From NCBI RefSeq assembly GCF_900091525.1, contig NZ_FMCU01000015.1, forward strand, positions 62,001 to 126,000: a DNA stretch of 64,000 nt, written 5' to 3'. Shown one piece after another: positions 18,601 to 26,616 of the stretch (position 1 is the stretch's first letter; each line of letters begins with the position of its first letter). Both the position numbers and the translations under genes were made by a program. Source of the stretch: Micromonospora matsumotoense (GTDB lineage: Bacteria; Actinomycetota; Actinomycetes; Mycobacteriales; Micromonosporaceae). The notes beneath the pieces were generated by a model. It ran no database searches and had not been told where the DNA came from. It was given only the letters and a program-made list of their open reading frames with translations.

Positions 18601-19658
18601 CTCGGTGCTCTCCTCCGGCGCATTCCGACCGATGGGTTGCGGGGACTGCGCAGCCCCAGCGCAACCGGGTCGACACCCTGATCCGGGCGCGAGGAGCCGC
18701 CAGGGGGCCGAAGATCCGGACGGGCGTAGTCCCCGCCCACCGCTGCGAGGCGTTGTCCTGCGCCTGCCCGGAGGGTGGGGTGCTGGCAGCCGGCGGCCGG
18801 GGTGTGGGTGTTCGGGGTGCGGCGGCTGTCGACGTAGAGCCGGTAGCCGGCGGCTTCGGCGATGATCATGTCCGTGGCTTCGGGTCCCAGGCGCGGGTCC
18901 TGGGGTGGGATGGGGCCGGCGAGGACGCTGTGGGCGGCGAGGAGGATCCCGCTGTGCTCGTCGATGGTGAGGATGTCGCGCCACGGCACGCCGGAACGGT
19001 TGGTGTACGGGAGGATGACGTCCATGCCGGGGCGCCCGACGCGGTCGGTGACGCCTGTCTGCGCGAGGAGACCGGGTTGTGCTGCGAGGAGCCGCAGGAC
19101 TGCGGCCCGGACCGGGCGGGTGGGCGCGTGGCGTTCGTAGAGCATCGCGATGCCACCGACGATGTCCTGGGGACGGGTCTCACCGGGACCGCCCGCGATG
19201 AGCAGATGGGTACGCAGGGCAGCTGGTTGTCTCGGTGGTGGCTGGTCGAACCGGTCCCCGGTCCGGCCGGCCCAGCTGCCGCTTCCGCCGTCGGGGATGC
19301 AGCTTCCGCTCTCGACGTGCACGCTGACCAGCCGCCCGTCGGCGGCATCGTCGGTACGCCACAGCTGGTCGACGCGGACCCGTTCGGGCCACCCGGTCGG
19401 GCCGGGCGGCCCGATGACGTCGCGGTACCAGGTGCGACGCTCGACGTACTGGAAGTCGCCACGAGTGGTGTCAGCGGGTGCGTCGCCGAGGGTGCCGGCC
19501 AGACGGGTCAGGACCGGTCCGGCCGGGACCGGTGGGGTACTGCTCCGGGACGACGTCGGAGACGGCGGCGCGGGGTTCACCACGACGGGCGGTCCGGCGC
19601 AGGCGGTGAGGAGAAGTGACACGGCGAGCAGCAACGCGCCGGTCCGGGTTCGGGTCAT
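18597..19658 (-). CDS. CU044_5270-like lipoprotein
   Basis: A 353-residue exported lipoprotein: basic start, hydrophobic core and lipobox LLTACAG. The body resembles the CU044_5270 family of actinobacterial envelope proteins (FQYVERRTWYRDVIGP, DILTIDEHSGILLAAH). The last 60 or so residues are Arg/Pro-rich and have no counterpart in the upstream paralog, so they may be a read-through extension. The start ATG overlaps the upstream stop (ATGA), and its stop overlaps the helicase GTG. The function of the family is not known to me. Confidence 0.75.
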   Translation of the reverse strand: MTRTRTGALLLAVSLLLTACAGPPVVVNPAPPSPTSSRSSTPPVPAGPVLTRLAGTLGDAPADTTRGDFQYVERRTWYRDVIGPPGPTGWPERVRVDQLWRTDDAADGRLVSVHVESGSCIPDGGSGSWAGRTGDRFDQPPPRQPAALRTHLLIAGGPGETRPQDIVGGIAMLYERHAPTRPVRAAVLRLLAAQPGLLAQTGVTDRVGRPGMDVILPYTNRSGVPWRDILTIDEHSGILLAAHSVLAGPIPPQDPRLGPEATDMIIAEAAGYRLYVDSRRTPNTHTPAAGCQHPTLRAGAGQRLAAVGGDYARPDLRPPGGSSRPDQGVDPVALGLRSPRNPSVGMRRRRAPR

Positions 19659-20575
19659 CGCGTGGCCTGTGCCGTGTCGATCGTGGGTTCGTCGGAGCAA
19701 TCAACGAGGAGGGTGTATGAGCGCAGGTGTGGCGCGTTCTTGTCCATGCCGCGTGGCGGGCCGAGGTCGGTGCTCTCGTGGGCGAGGACCCCGCCGGCCC
19801 GGTCGATGATCAGGGTGTCGCGGGCCTGCTGGTGCTCGACGGCGACGGCGATACCGGCCCGGCCGGCCCGGTCTGCGGCCGTGCCCTGGCAGACGACGGC
19901 CTCGGCGGTGGCGAGGAGCCGGAGCAGGGCGATCCGGGTGGCCGGGGCGGGGTGTTGGGTGAGATACACGTCCGCGACCGCGCGGATGATCCACTGCGGG
20001 CCCATCTCGGGCGGCTGGGCTGCGGCGAGGTGGGTGGCGAGGGTGTGCGGGTCGGTGGGGGTCGGCTCGGGGAGCGGTGCGGGGATTCCCCCAGCGGGAT
20101 GGTCAGTGACGGTGTGGCCGGCGGAGCCGGGTGTGGTGCTGACAGTGCGACCAGACCCGTCAGCGGCCCGCCACTGCCACGTCTCGGTGATGACGATCGT
20201 GCGGCTGCTGGTCCCCGACGGGATCATGGTGTCCTGCGCGACCCAGGACTGAGTGTGTGTGCGGGTGTACGCGGCGGGGCTCGCCGGGGTGGCGTTGACC
20301 GAATGGCTGGCGTTCGCCGCCGCGGCGAGCGTGTCGGCCAACTGCGCGAGGCACGGTGCGGTGATCACGGCTGCGGCCGGCGTGCCGCCGGGGACGGTGC
20401 TGAGGCCTGCGGGGATCACCGCCGGCTCGGCGCCTAGGCGGTCGCCTCCGGTGCGGACCGGGTACGCGATAACGGCCGTCAGGGCGATGGTGACGGCGAC
20501 CAGGGCGACCAGCAGTGGCGGACGCCACGGGTTGCCCCTGCGCCGGTGCAGGCTCTGCGTGTCGAGTGGAGTCAT
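19655..20575 (-). CDS. CU044_5270-family membrane-anchored protein
   Basis: A 306-residue protein with a short cytoplasmic N-terminus, one membrane segment (PPLLVALVAVTIALTAVIAY) and an extracytoplasmic domain. It shares the pattern TQSWVAQDTMIP, ITETWQWRAADGSG and DTLIIDRAGGVLAHES with the lipoprotein gene immediately downstream, so the two are tandem paralogs. Lacking a lipobox, it would be anchored by the membrane helix. Role unknown. Confidence 0.75.
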   Translation of the reverse strand: MTPLDTQSLHRRRGNPWRPPLLVALVAVTIALTAVIAYPVRTGGDRLGAEPAVIPAGLSTVPGGTPAAAVITAPCLAQLADTLAAAANASHSVNATPASPAAYTRTHTQSWVAQDTMIPSGTSSRTIVITETWQWRAADGSGRTVSTTPGSAGHTVTDHPAGGIPAPLPEPTPTDPHTLATHLAAAQPPEMGPQWIIRAVADVYLTQHPAPATRIALLRLLATAEAVVCQGTAADRAGRAGIAVAVEHQQARDTLIIDRAGGVLAHESTDLGPPRGMDKNAPHLRSYTLLVDCSDEPTIDTAQATR

Positions 20576-20651
20576 GACTGTTGCCTCATCGTCGGTTGTC
20601 CGGACATGACGGAGGAGCGATCGACCCGTGCCGCAGGGCTGGCCGGGTCAG

Positions 20652-21494
20652 CTAGCCGTGGCTGCGTTCCGGCGGTGCCGGAGAGAGAAGCTGCAGGAGG
20701 TCGCGGATGGCGTGGGTGACGGTGGGATACGAGGGCACGGTTGGTGATCGCGGCCGGGTGGCGGCCGGGTGGCGGGTGATCCAGATCGGGGCCATGCCGG
20801 CGGCGAGGGCGCCTTGGACGTCGGCGTGCCAGCTGTCGCCGATGTGGAGAAACCGGCTCGGGTCGACGTTCAGCGCTCGGCTGCACGCGTGGAAGAGTCC
20901 GGGGTCGGGCTTCGCGAGTCCGCTGTCCGGACCGCTGATGATGGCCGTGACGAACTCGGTGAGAGCCGCCTTGTCCAGCTTCCGCTGGACTGCGGCACGG
21001 TGCCCGTTACTGCAGACCGCTACCGGCGCCAGGTCGGTCAGCTCCCGCAGGAGGCCACGTAGTTCCGGGTCCGGGGCGATCATGGCGAGCTGGGCGGCGA
21101 CGCAGGTGCGCACCACCCGGTCCAGGTCGCTGGTGTCCAGCGTGATACCGATGCTCCGGAGAGCCGTCCGCCAGACGAGTCGACGAAGGTCTTGCAGGCC
21201 GCCGGCGCCCGCTGCGGCGGGATGCCGCCAGTGGGCGGCGAATGCCGCGTGGTAGGCGTCGATCAGTGCGCCTGGGTCGACGCGGTAGGCGAGGGTGGCC
21301 GCGAGCTGGGCTCCCGCCCGCACGCCGTGAGCCAGGCTGGTGCTGGTGTCGATGAGTGTGTCGTCCACGTCGAGGCTGATGGCCGCGAGTGGTCGTGGCG
21401 GCGTCGTGCCGAGTCGCGTGTGCAGGTATGTCGCCAGGACCGGCAGCGTGTCGGTGGGCTGGTCGCTGACGAGGGTGCAGGAGGTGGTCAGCAT
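20652..21494 (-). CDS. HAD-superfamily hydrolase
   Basis: A 280-residue haloacid dehalogenase-like phosphatase. Motif I is LDVDDTLIDT, motif II VAVCSNGHR, motif III SGLAKPDPGLF, motif IV HIGDSWHADVQGALAAGM. The helical cap between motifs I and II places it near the phosphoglycolate phosphatase/YjjG group; the substrate cannot be predicted. About 30 residues precede the core. Its ATG lies inside the last codons of the acyl-CoA dehydrogenase gene (7-base overlap), indicating co-expression. Confidence 0.88.
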   Translation of the reverse strand: MLTTSCTLVSDQPTDTLPVLATYLHTRLGTTPPRPLAAISLDVDDTLIDTSTSLAHGVRAGAQLAATLAYRVDPGALIDAYHAAFAAHWRHPAAAGAGGLQDLRRLVWRTALRSIGITLDTSDLDRVVRTCVAAQLAMIAPDPELRGLLRELTDLAPVAVCSNGHRAAVQRKLDKAALTEFVTAIISGPDSGLAKPDPGLFHACSRALNVDPSRFLHIGDSWHADVQGALAAGMAPIWITRHPAATRPRSPTVPSYPTVTHAIRDLLQLLSPAPPERSHG

Positions 21495-22750
21495 GCGATG
21501 GACCCCGTTGTGCTCGTCCCTGCCAGCGGCGTGGGCTTCGCCTCGCCACGCTTTCGCCTCCGTGGGGGAACGGAGGAGTGGAACCGGGTTGACCAGGGTT
21601 GTCTGGTGGTGCCGAGGGCGTGTTCGGCCAGTCGGAGGAGTTGGATGTCCGAGGTGCCGGCGGGGGCGAAGATGTGCAGGGCGTCGCGGAAGTAGCGCTC
21701 GATGGGCGACTGGGCGGGGTGAAGGCCGTGTGCGGCGTGGATCTCCATCGCGGTGCGGGCGGAGTCGATCGCGTGTTCGGCGTTGATCAGTTTGGCGTTG
21801 ACGAGTTCCGCGTCGCAGGGTCGCCCGCTGTCGAGCAGGTGTACGGCGTGGTAGGCAGCCAGGCGGGCGGTCATCAGCCGGGACTGGATGGCGCCGATGC
21901 GTTGTTTCACCGTGGGTAGGTCGGCCAGGGGTTTGCCGTAGCGGCGCTGGCGGGTCGCGTACGCGACGGTGGTGTCGAGGACGGCCTGGTGGATGCCGAG
22001 GGCGACGGCGGCGAGGTTGGGTCTGCCGTACAGGACGCTGGAGGAGTAGGCCACGTCGAGGCCGTCGCCTTCGGCACCGAGCCGGTTCGTCGCCGGGATC
22101 CGGCAGTTGTCGAAGACGATCTCGCCGAAGCTGAAACCGTGCAGGCCCATGCTCGGCTGGTGCGGGGTGAGGCGCACGCCGGGCCGGTCGGCTTCGACGA
22201 GGAAGGCGGACAGTCCGCGGGTGCCGGGGCCGGTGCGGGCCACGACGCCGTGCAGGTCGCCGATGTGGCTGTTACCGACGAAGGTCTTCGTGCCGGTGAT
22301 GAGGTAGTCGTCGCCGTCGGGTACGGCGGTGGTGGTGATGCCGAGGACGTGGCTGCCGGATCCGGGTTCGGTGACGGCGATGGTGGGCAGGCAGGCGCCG
22401 GCGGCGATGGCGGGCAGCCAGGTCTGTTTCTGCGCCTCGCTGCCGAAGTGGATGATCTTCGCGGTGCCGAGGTGGGACGCCTGGAGCATGGCCCCCATGG
22501 CGGCCGAGACCCGGGACAGCTCCTCGATGATGATCGTCTTGGCGAGGTGACCGAGTCCGAGGCCTCCGTAGGTGGGATCGATCGTGGCGCCGAGCCATCC
22601 TTGGCGGGCGATCTGCCGGGACAGGTCCCGCGCCACGCTGCGGTCCGCCTCCAGCTCCGTAATGCGGGGCCGGACCTCGGCCTCGGCGAACGCTCGGACC
22701 GTGTCCCGCAGGCGGGTGTGGCGGGGGGTGAGGTGGTAGCCGTTGACCAT
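21488..22750 (-). CDS. Acyl-CoA dehydrogenase-family flavoprotein with altered catalytic position
   Basis: A 420-residue protein with the acyl-CoA dehydrogenase fold: LEADRSVARDLSRQIARQGW at the N-terminus, FAD-binding TIAVTEPGSGSHVLGITT, and C-terminal helices with YGKPLADLPTVKQRIG. Where medium-chain enzymes have the catalytic Glu (YEGTSQIQ), this one reads PAGTSDIQ, with Ala at residue 364. It may use a base elsewhere, or act in a different reaction such as on a carrier-bound substrate. The ATG at 22750 has GAGGAG upstream. The downstream HAD gene overlaps its stop. Confidence 0.85.
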   Translation of the reverse strand: MVNGYHLTPRHTRLRDTVRAFAEAEVRPRITELEADRSVARDLSRQIARQGWLGATIDPTYGGLGLGHLAKTIIIEELSRVSAAMGAMLQASHLGTAKIIHFGSEAQKQTWLPAIAAGACLPTIAVTEPGSGSHVLGITTTAVPDGDDYLITGTKTFVGNSHIGDLHGVVARTGPGTRGLSAFLVEADRPGVRLTPHQPSMGLHGFSFGEIVFDNCRIPATNRLGAEGDGLDVAYSSSVLYGRPNLAAVALGIHQAVLDTTVAYATRQRRYGKPLADLPTVKQRIGAIQSRLMTARLAAYHAVHLLDSGRPCDAELVNAKLINAEHAIDSARTAMEIHAAHGLHPAQSPIERYFRDALHIFAPAGTSDIQLLRLAEHALGTTRQPWSTRFHSSVPPRRRKRGEAKPTPLAGTSTTGSIAC

Positions 22751-22934
22751 CTGCCGCTCTCCTCGTGGGTCGCCAACGGTGTCCGTCGGTGGGGCGGTGG
22801 GTAACGCCACGGGCAGGGCCGTGGCGGGGTCACCAGCAGTTCCTGGAATGTGAGCTGCCGGCCTGGGCAGCGAGGCGACGAAGGATGTCTTGTGCGCGGG
22901 GGCGCGATCAGGGGGTGTCGGGCTGTGGGCCTGG

Positions 22935-23495
22935 TTACCGAGGGTGGTGTTCTCGCTGGCTGATCCGTGCGGACAGCTCGGCCGCCCAGGTCTTGATGGT
23001 GGTGAGTCCTTGCTGTCCCCAGGTGCGGGATTCGGTGCCGACCACGCAGATCGTTCCGAGGGTGGTGCCGGTGTGGTCGATGAGCGGGGCGCCCATGTAG
23101 GTGCGGATGCCGAGTTGGTCGACGACCGGGTTGCCGGCGAACCGCGGGTAGGAACAGACGTCGTCGAGGACCAGTGCACGGCGCCGGTGCACGACGTGCG
23201 GGCAGAATCCCTGGTCTCGTGACATCCGGCGACCGGGTTCGAGGGGCGTGGCCGCTGCCGACACGCCGGGCTGCGTGGTCCGGCCGGTGTAGAGGCCGGC
23301 GAAGAACTGGCCGTTCTCGTCGAGGAAGTTCACCATCGCCCACGGCATGTCCGTGACGTCGGCGAGGTTGCGGGCGAAGTCGTCGAACTCCCGCTCCGGT
23401 CTGCCGAGGCCGAGCGCCCGCAGCCGGTGGAGCCGCTGGGGTGCCTCCGGGTCGGGCGGAGTCAGGGGTGGGGGTTCGAAGTTGTCGCTGGTCAT
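22935..23495 (-). CDS. GAF-domain sensor protein of the conservon operon
   Basis: A 186-residue soluble protein consisting mostly of one GAF domain (RNLADVTDMPWAMVNFLDEN, CPHVVHRRRALVLDDV, IRTYMGAPLIDHTGTTLGTI). GAF domains bind small ligands or mediate signalling contacts. Its ATG overlaps the stop of cvnD by four bases, making it the fifth gene of the conservon. Ligand unknown. Confidence 0.85.
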   Translation of the reverse strand: MTSDNFEPPPLTPPDPEAPQRLHRLRALGLGRPEREFDDFARNLADVTDMPWAMVNFLDENGQFFAGLYTGRTTQPGVSAAATPLEPGRRMSRDQGFCPHVVHRRRALVLDDVCSYPRFAGNPVVDQLGIRTYMGAPLIDHTGTTLGTICVVGTESRTWGQQGLTTIKTWAAELSARISQREHHPR

Positions 23496-24109
23496 GCGCG
23501 ATCACCTACCTCGGTTGATGCGGAGTTGGCGTGTGTGGGAGAGGGAGCGGCGAGCAGGTGCCGCACGAGTGTCACCAGGACGGTGGTCGCGGACCGCCGG
23601 TCGCGGGCGTCACACGTCACGATCGGTGCCGCGGGCGGCAGGCTCAGGGCTTCGCGCACCTCCCGCGGGTCGTGCCGGTAGGCGCCGTCGAACTCGTTGA
23701 CGGCGACCAGGAACCGCATGCCGCGGGACTCGAAGAAGTCCACGGCGGCGAAGCAGTCCGGCAGGCGGCGGGTGTCGACCAGCACCACCGCGCCGAGGGC
23801 GCCGTGGCTCAGTTCGTCCCACAGGAACCAGAACCGGTCCTGCCCGGGCGCGCCGAACAGGTACAGCACGCTGTCGCGGTCGATGGTGATGCGACCGAAG
23901 TCCAGGGCCACCGTGGTGGTCGTCTTCGCCGCTATCCCGGCAAGGTCGTCGGTGCCGACGCTGGCAGTGGTGAGCAGCTCCTCGGTCCGAAGCGGCGGGA
24001 TCTCGCTCGTGGCCGTGATGAAGGTGGTCTTCCCGACCCCGAACCCGCCGGCGACCAACACCTTGAGCGCGCTCGGCGCCCAGTCAGAGTCGCTGTTGGA
24101 GGCCGACAA
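23492..24109 (-). CDS. cvnD: Conservon GTPase CvnD
   Basis: A 205-residue Ras/MglA-like small GTPase of the conservon type. Walker A is GGFGVGKTT, the DxxG-like motif is LFGAPGQDRFWF, and the NKxD equivalent is VNEFDGAY. Known cvn systems in Streptomyces form a membrane-associated G-protein-like complex. The start appears to be TTG at 24109 with GGAG upstream, overlapping cvnC by 26 bases, a usual arrangement in these operons. Confidence 0.92.
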   Translation of the reverse strand: MSASNSDSDWAPSALKVLVAGGFGVGKTTFITATSEIPPLRTEELLTTASVGTDDLAGIAAKTTTTVALDFGRITIDRDSVLYLFGAPGQDRFWFLWDELSHGALGAVVLVDTRRLPDCFAAVDFFESRGMRFLVAVNEFDGAYRHDPREVREALSLPPAAPIVTCDARDRRSATTVLVTLVRHLLAAPSPTHANSASTEVGDRA

Positions 24110-24461
24110 GGAGCTTCTCCAGGATCGATCGGTCAGTGGGGTCGGCGGCCGGGCTGGGTGGGCGGGTCAGGACCGCGCCGACTGCGACAAGGTCCGACAG
24201 CACCACCTTCGTGACTGCGGCCGGCAGCCTCATCCGGGCGGCCACCTCGGCGACCGTGGTCGCCACGCCGCACAGGCCCAGCGCCATGTCGTGGTCCGGC
24301 TCCAACCGCCCTCGGGGACGCACGCCCGTGGCGACCACCCACGACAACAGGTCCATCGCCGTGGTGGGGCGGGTCCGTCCCGCGCTGACCGTGTAGGGGC
24401 GCACCAGGCGCCCGGCCGCCTCGTCGAGCCACGTCTCTCGATGCGCGCTGCGGGAGGTCAT
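24084..24461 (-). CDS. cvnC: Conservon protein CvnC (DUF742)
   Basis: A 125-residue DUF742 protein with the typical RLVRPYTVSAGRTRP opening, EPDHDMALGLC and a winged-helix-like VAARMRLPAAVTKVVLSDLV region, ending DRSILEKLLVGLQ. In conservons this protein sits between the roadblock protein and the GTPase and is thought to take part in the membrane complex. Its ATG overlaps the cvnB stop. Confidence 0.92.
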   Translation of the reverse strand: MTSRSAHRETWLDEAAGRLVRPYTVSAGRTRPTTAMDLLSWVVATGVRPRGRLEPDHDMALGLCGVATTVAEVAARMRLPAAVTKVVLSDLVAVGAVLTRPPSPAADPTDRSILEKLLVGLQQRL

Positions 24462-24874
24462 GACAGGACGGGAGACGGTGCGCCGCTCCGGGCCGGTGTC
24501 GCCAGATACGGTCGGACGCTCTTGACCATCTGCGACATCTCGTAGCCGAGCACGCCGACGTCGGCCTGGCGGCCCGCCAGCACCGCCAGCACCCCGCCTT
24601 CGCCCGCCGCCGTGACGAACAGCAGCGTCTCGTCGAGCTCGGCCACCACCTGCCGCACACCAGAACCGCCGCTGAACATCTGTCCGGCGCTACGGGTCAG
24701 GGAGAACAGCCCGGAGGCGATCGCCGCCAGGTAGTCCGCGTCGTCGTCGGCCAGTCCGTGAACGGCGCGAGGCAGACCGTCGGCGGACAGCAGCAGCGCG
24801 CTGCGGGTGTGCGGCACCCGCTCGACCAACCCGGACAGCAGCCACGCCAGTTCCTGGCCAGACGTACCGGTCAT
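24458..24874 (-). CDS. cvnB: Conservon roadblock/LC7 protein CvnB
   Basis: A 138-residue roadblock/LC7 protein (LAWLLSGLVERVPHTRSALL, LSADGLPRAVHGLADDDADY, GGVLAVLAGRQADVGVLGYE). By family this resembles GTPase-activating or scaffold partners of MglA-type GTPases. The ATG at 24874 is chosen because AAGGAG lies nine bases upstream; a TTG at 24883 directly abuts that site. Confidence 0.92.
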   Translation of the reverse strand: MTGTSGQELAWLLSGLVERVPHTRSALLLSADGLPRAVHGLADDDADYLAAIASGLFSLTRSAGQMFSGGSGVRQVVAELDETLLFVTAAGEGGVLAVLAGRQADVGVLGYEMSQMVKSVRPYLATPARSGAPSPVLS

Positions 24875-24902
24875 CGCAGACAACTCCTTCTCCTATCAAC
24901 AG

Positions 24903-26282
24903 TCAGTGGCGTGGGACAGCACGCGGGGCGGGCGGCTCGCCGCTGCCGGAACTAGCCCCGCGCAGGAAGTCGGCCATCAGCATCGGGTCATGATCACCAG
25001 CCCGCTGGTTCACCGAGCCCGGGCGGCTCCGCCCCAACGGGGCCGCCAGATGCGCCTGCCGCGTCCGGCGCGGCAGCAGCGGACCCGCAGGGCCGGCTTC
25101 CCTGGGCACCTGTCCGACCGCGGCACCGTCACGGAGCGCGGGCGCCGTCGCAGACGAGGCGACCCGTGTCAGCGCTGGCGGCGGCGCAGGCGGGTGGTGG
25201 CGAGCGCCGACGGGCGACGGCGAAGCACCGGCCACCGGCGCGGACGAGGTCGCCGTCCCTGTCGGCTCGCCGCGCGGTGGCATCCGGCCGGCCTCCACAG
25301 CCGGCGGTTGCCCGGGGGCAAGGTCCCCGAGCAGCGGCGTCGGCAGGATCACCACCGCCTGCAGGCCGCCGTAGACGTTGCTCTGCAGCTTGACGGTGAT
25401 GCCGTGCCGACGGGCCAACGCCGAGACCACCCACGCCCCGATACGGCCGTCGCGCAGCAGGTCACCGACGTCCACCCGGCCCGGGTCCGCCAACAGCGCG
25501 TTCACCCGGTCCTGCTCCGGATGCGGCATCCCCAGACCGCGGTCGTCCACCTCAACCGCCACGCCGAGTGCCACCCGCCGGGCACGTACCGTCACTTCAG
25601 TGTGGGGAGGCGCGAACGCGGTCGCGTTCTCGACCAGTTCGGCGAGCAGGTGCACCACGTCGGCGCCCGCGTGGCCGCGTACCGTTCCCTCGACCGGAGG
25701 CACGACCCGCACCCGCGCGTACTGCTCCACCTCGGCAATAGCCGAGCGGAGCACCTCGACCAACGGCAGGGGCCGGCTCCACTGCCGCCGCAGCACCGCC
25801 CCGCCGACCACGGCGAGGTTCTCCGCGTAACGGCGGATGCGGGTCGCGAGGTGGTCGACCTGGAACAAACCCTTGAGCAGGTCGGGGTCCTCGACCTGCG
25901 CCTCCAGGACATCCAGCAACTGGATCTCCCGATGCACCAAGCCCTGCAGCCGACGGGCGAGGCCGACGAACACCTCCACCTGCTGCCCCACCACCGGCTG
26001 GCCAGCGGCAGGCGAGGCGCCCACCGTGGTGCGGACATGCGCTCGGGCGAGTCGATGCACGCACACGGCCGCGCCGGCAGTGATCGCTACGCTGGCCGCC
26101 GCCGCGCACACCAGTGCCAGTCCGACCGCCGTCGGAACAGGCCCCGGTGACCGCGCAAGCGCCCAGGTCGCCGCGCCCAGGACGATCGCCGCCACCCCAG
26201 CGGCCAGTGCCACACACACCCACACCAGGCGAGCGGGCAGGCCAGCCCCAGACGGACCTCCGTCCGACGCGTCGAGTCGCAC
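24903..26282 (-). CDS. cvnA: Conservon sensor CvnA, histidine-kinase-like ATPase
   Basis: A 459-residue membrane sensor. Two hydrophobic segments (LVWVCVALAAGVAAIVLGAA and VGLALVCAAAASVAITAGA) are followed by a dimerisation helix (DLLKGLFQVDHLATRIRRYA) and a HATPase_c domain (LLAELVENATAFAPPHTEV, VDDRGLGMPHPEQ, GAWVVSALARRHGI). The usual phospho-His region is degenerate, as in other conservons. The tail of about 130 residues is Pro/Ala-rich. The GTG at 26282 follows GGGAGG at good spacing; a TTG at 26396 adds 38 residues without a ribosome site. Confidence 0.9.
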   Translation of the reverse strand: MRLDASDGGPSGAGLPARLVWVCVALAAGVAAIVLGAATWALARSPGPVPTAVGLALVCAAAASVAITAGAAVCVHRLARAHVRTTVGASPAAGQPVVGQQVEVFVGLARRLQGLVHREIQLLDVLEAQVEDPDLLKGLFQVDHLATRIRRYAENLAVVGGAVLRRQWSRPLPLVEVLRSAIAEVEQYARVRVVPPVEGTVRGHAGADVVHLLAELVENATAFAPPHTEVTVRARRVALGVAVEVDDRGLGMPHPEQDRVNALLADPGRVDVGDLLRDGRIGAWVVSALARRHGITVKLQSNVYGGLQAVVILPTPLLGDLAPGQPPAVEAGRMPPRGEPTGTATSSAPVAGASPSPVGARHHPPAPPPALTRVASSATAPALRDGAAVGQVPREAGPAGPLLPRRTRQAHLAAPLGRSRPGSVNQRAGDHDPMLMADFLRGASSGSGEPPAPRAVPRH

Positions 26283-26616
26283 CCTGCCTCCCTGAGTTGA
26301 CGTTGTCAGCGGCTCCGCCGACGGTGGGGACCCGGCGGACTCTGGCAGTAGCTGTCCAGCGCCGGACCTGATTGGCCGTGGCGTCGTGGTGATCAATGCC
26401 GCCGGAGTTCAGTCTTGGTCGGCGATGGGGCGTCGGACACTGTCGACGCGAGGAATTGGCGCGGATTCCGGCAGTCGCCCCGACCTGGTCGGTGTCGGTT
26501 ATCGGCGTCGAGGGTGTTCGACACAAGTAGATGCCGGCCTACTGGACGAGGGAGTCCGCGAGGTAGGCGAGGCGGTTTCGGCGCCTCCTGCGAGCGGGTC
26601 GGCGCTGGGAGGGTTC
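26283..26616. promoter_or_regulatory. Divergent promoter region between conservon and radical SAM operons
   Basis: This 334-base non-coding stretch separates the start of cvnA (leftward) from the radical SAM gene (rightward), so it must hold both promoters. I see no clean promoter consensus or strong palindrome. The sequence directly before the radical SAM ATG has a good ribosome site, GGGAGGG. Confidence 0.55.
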
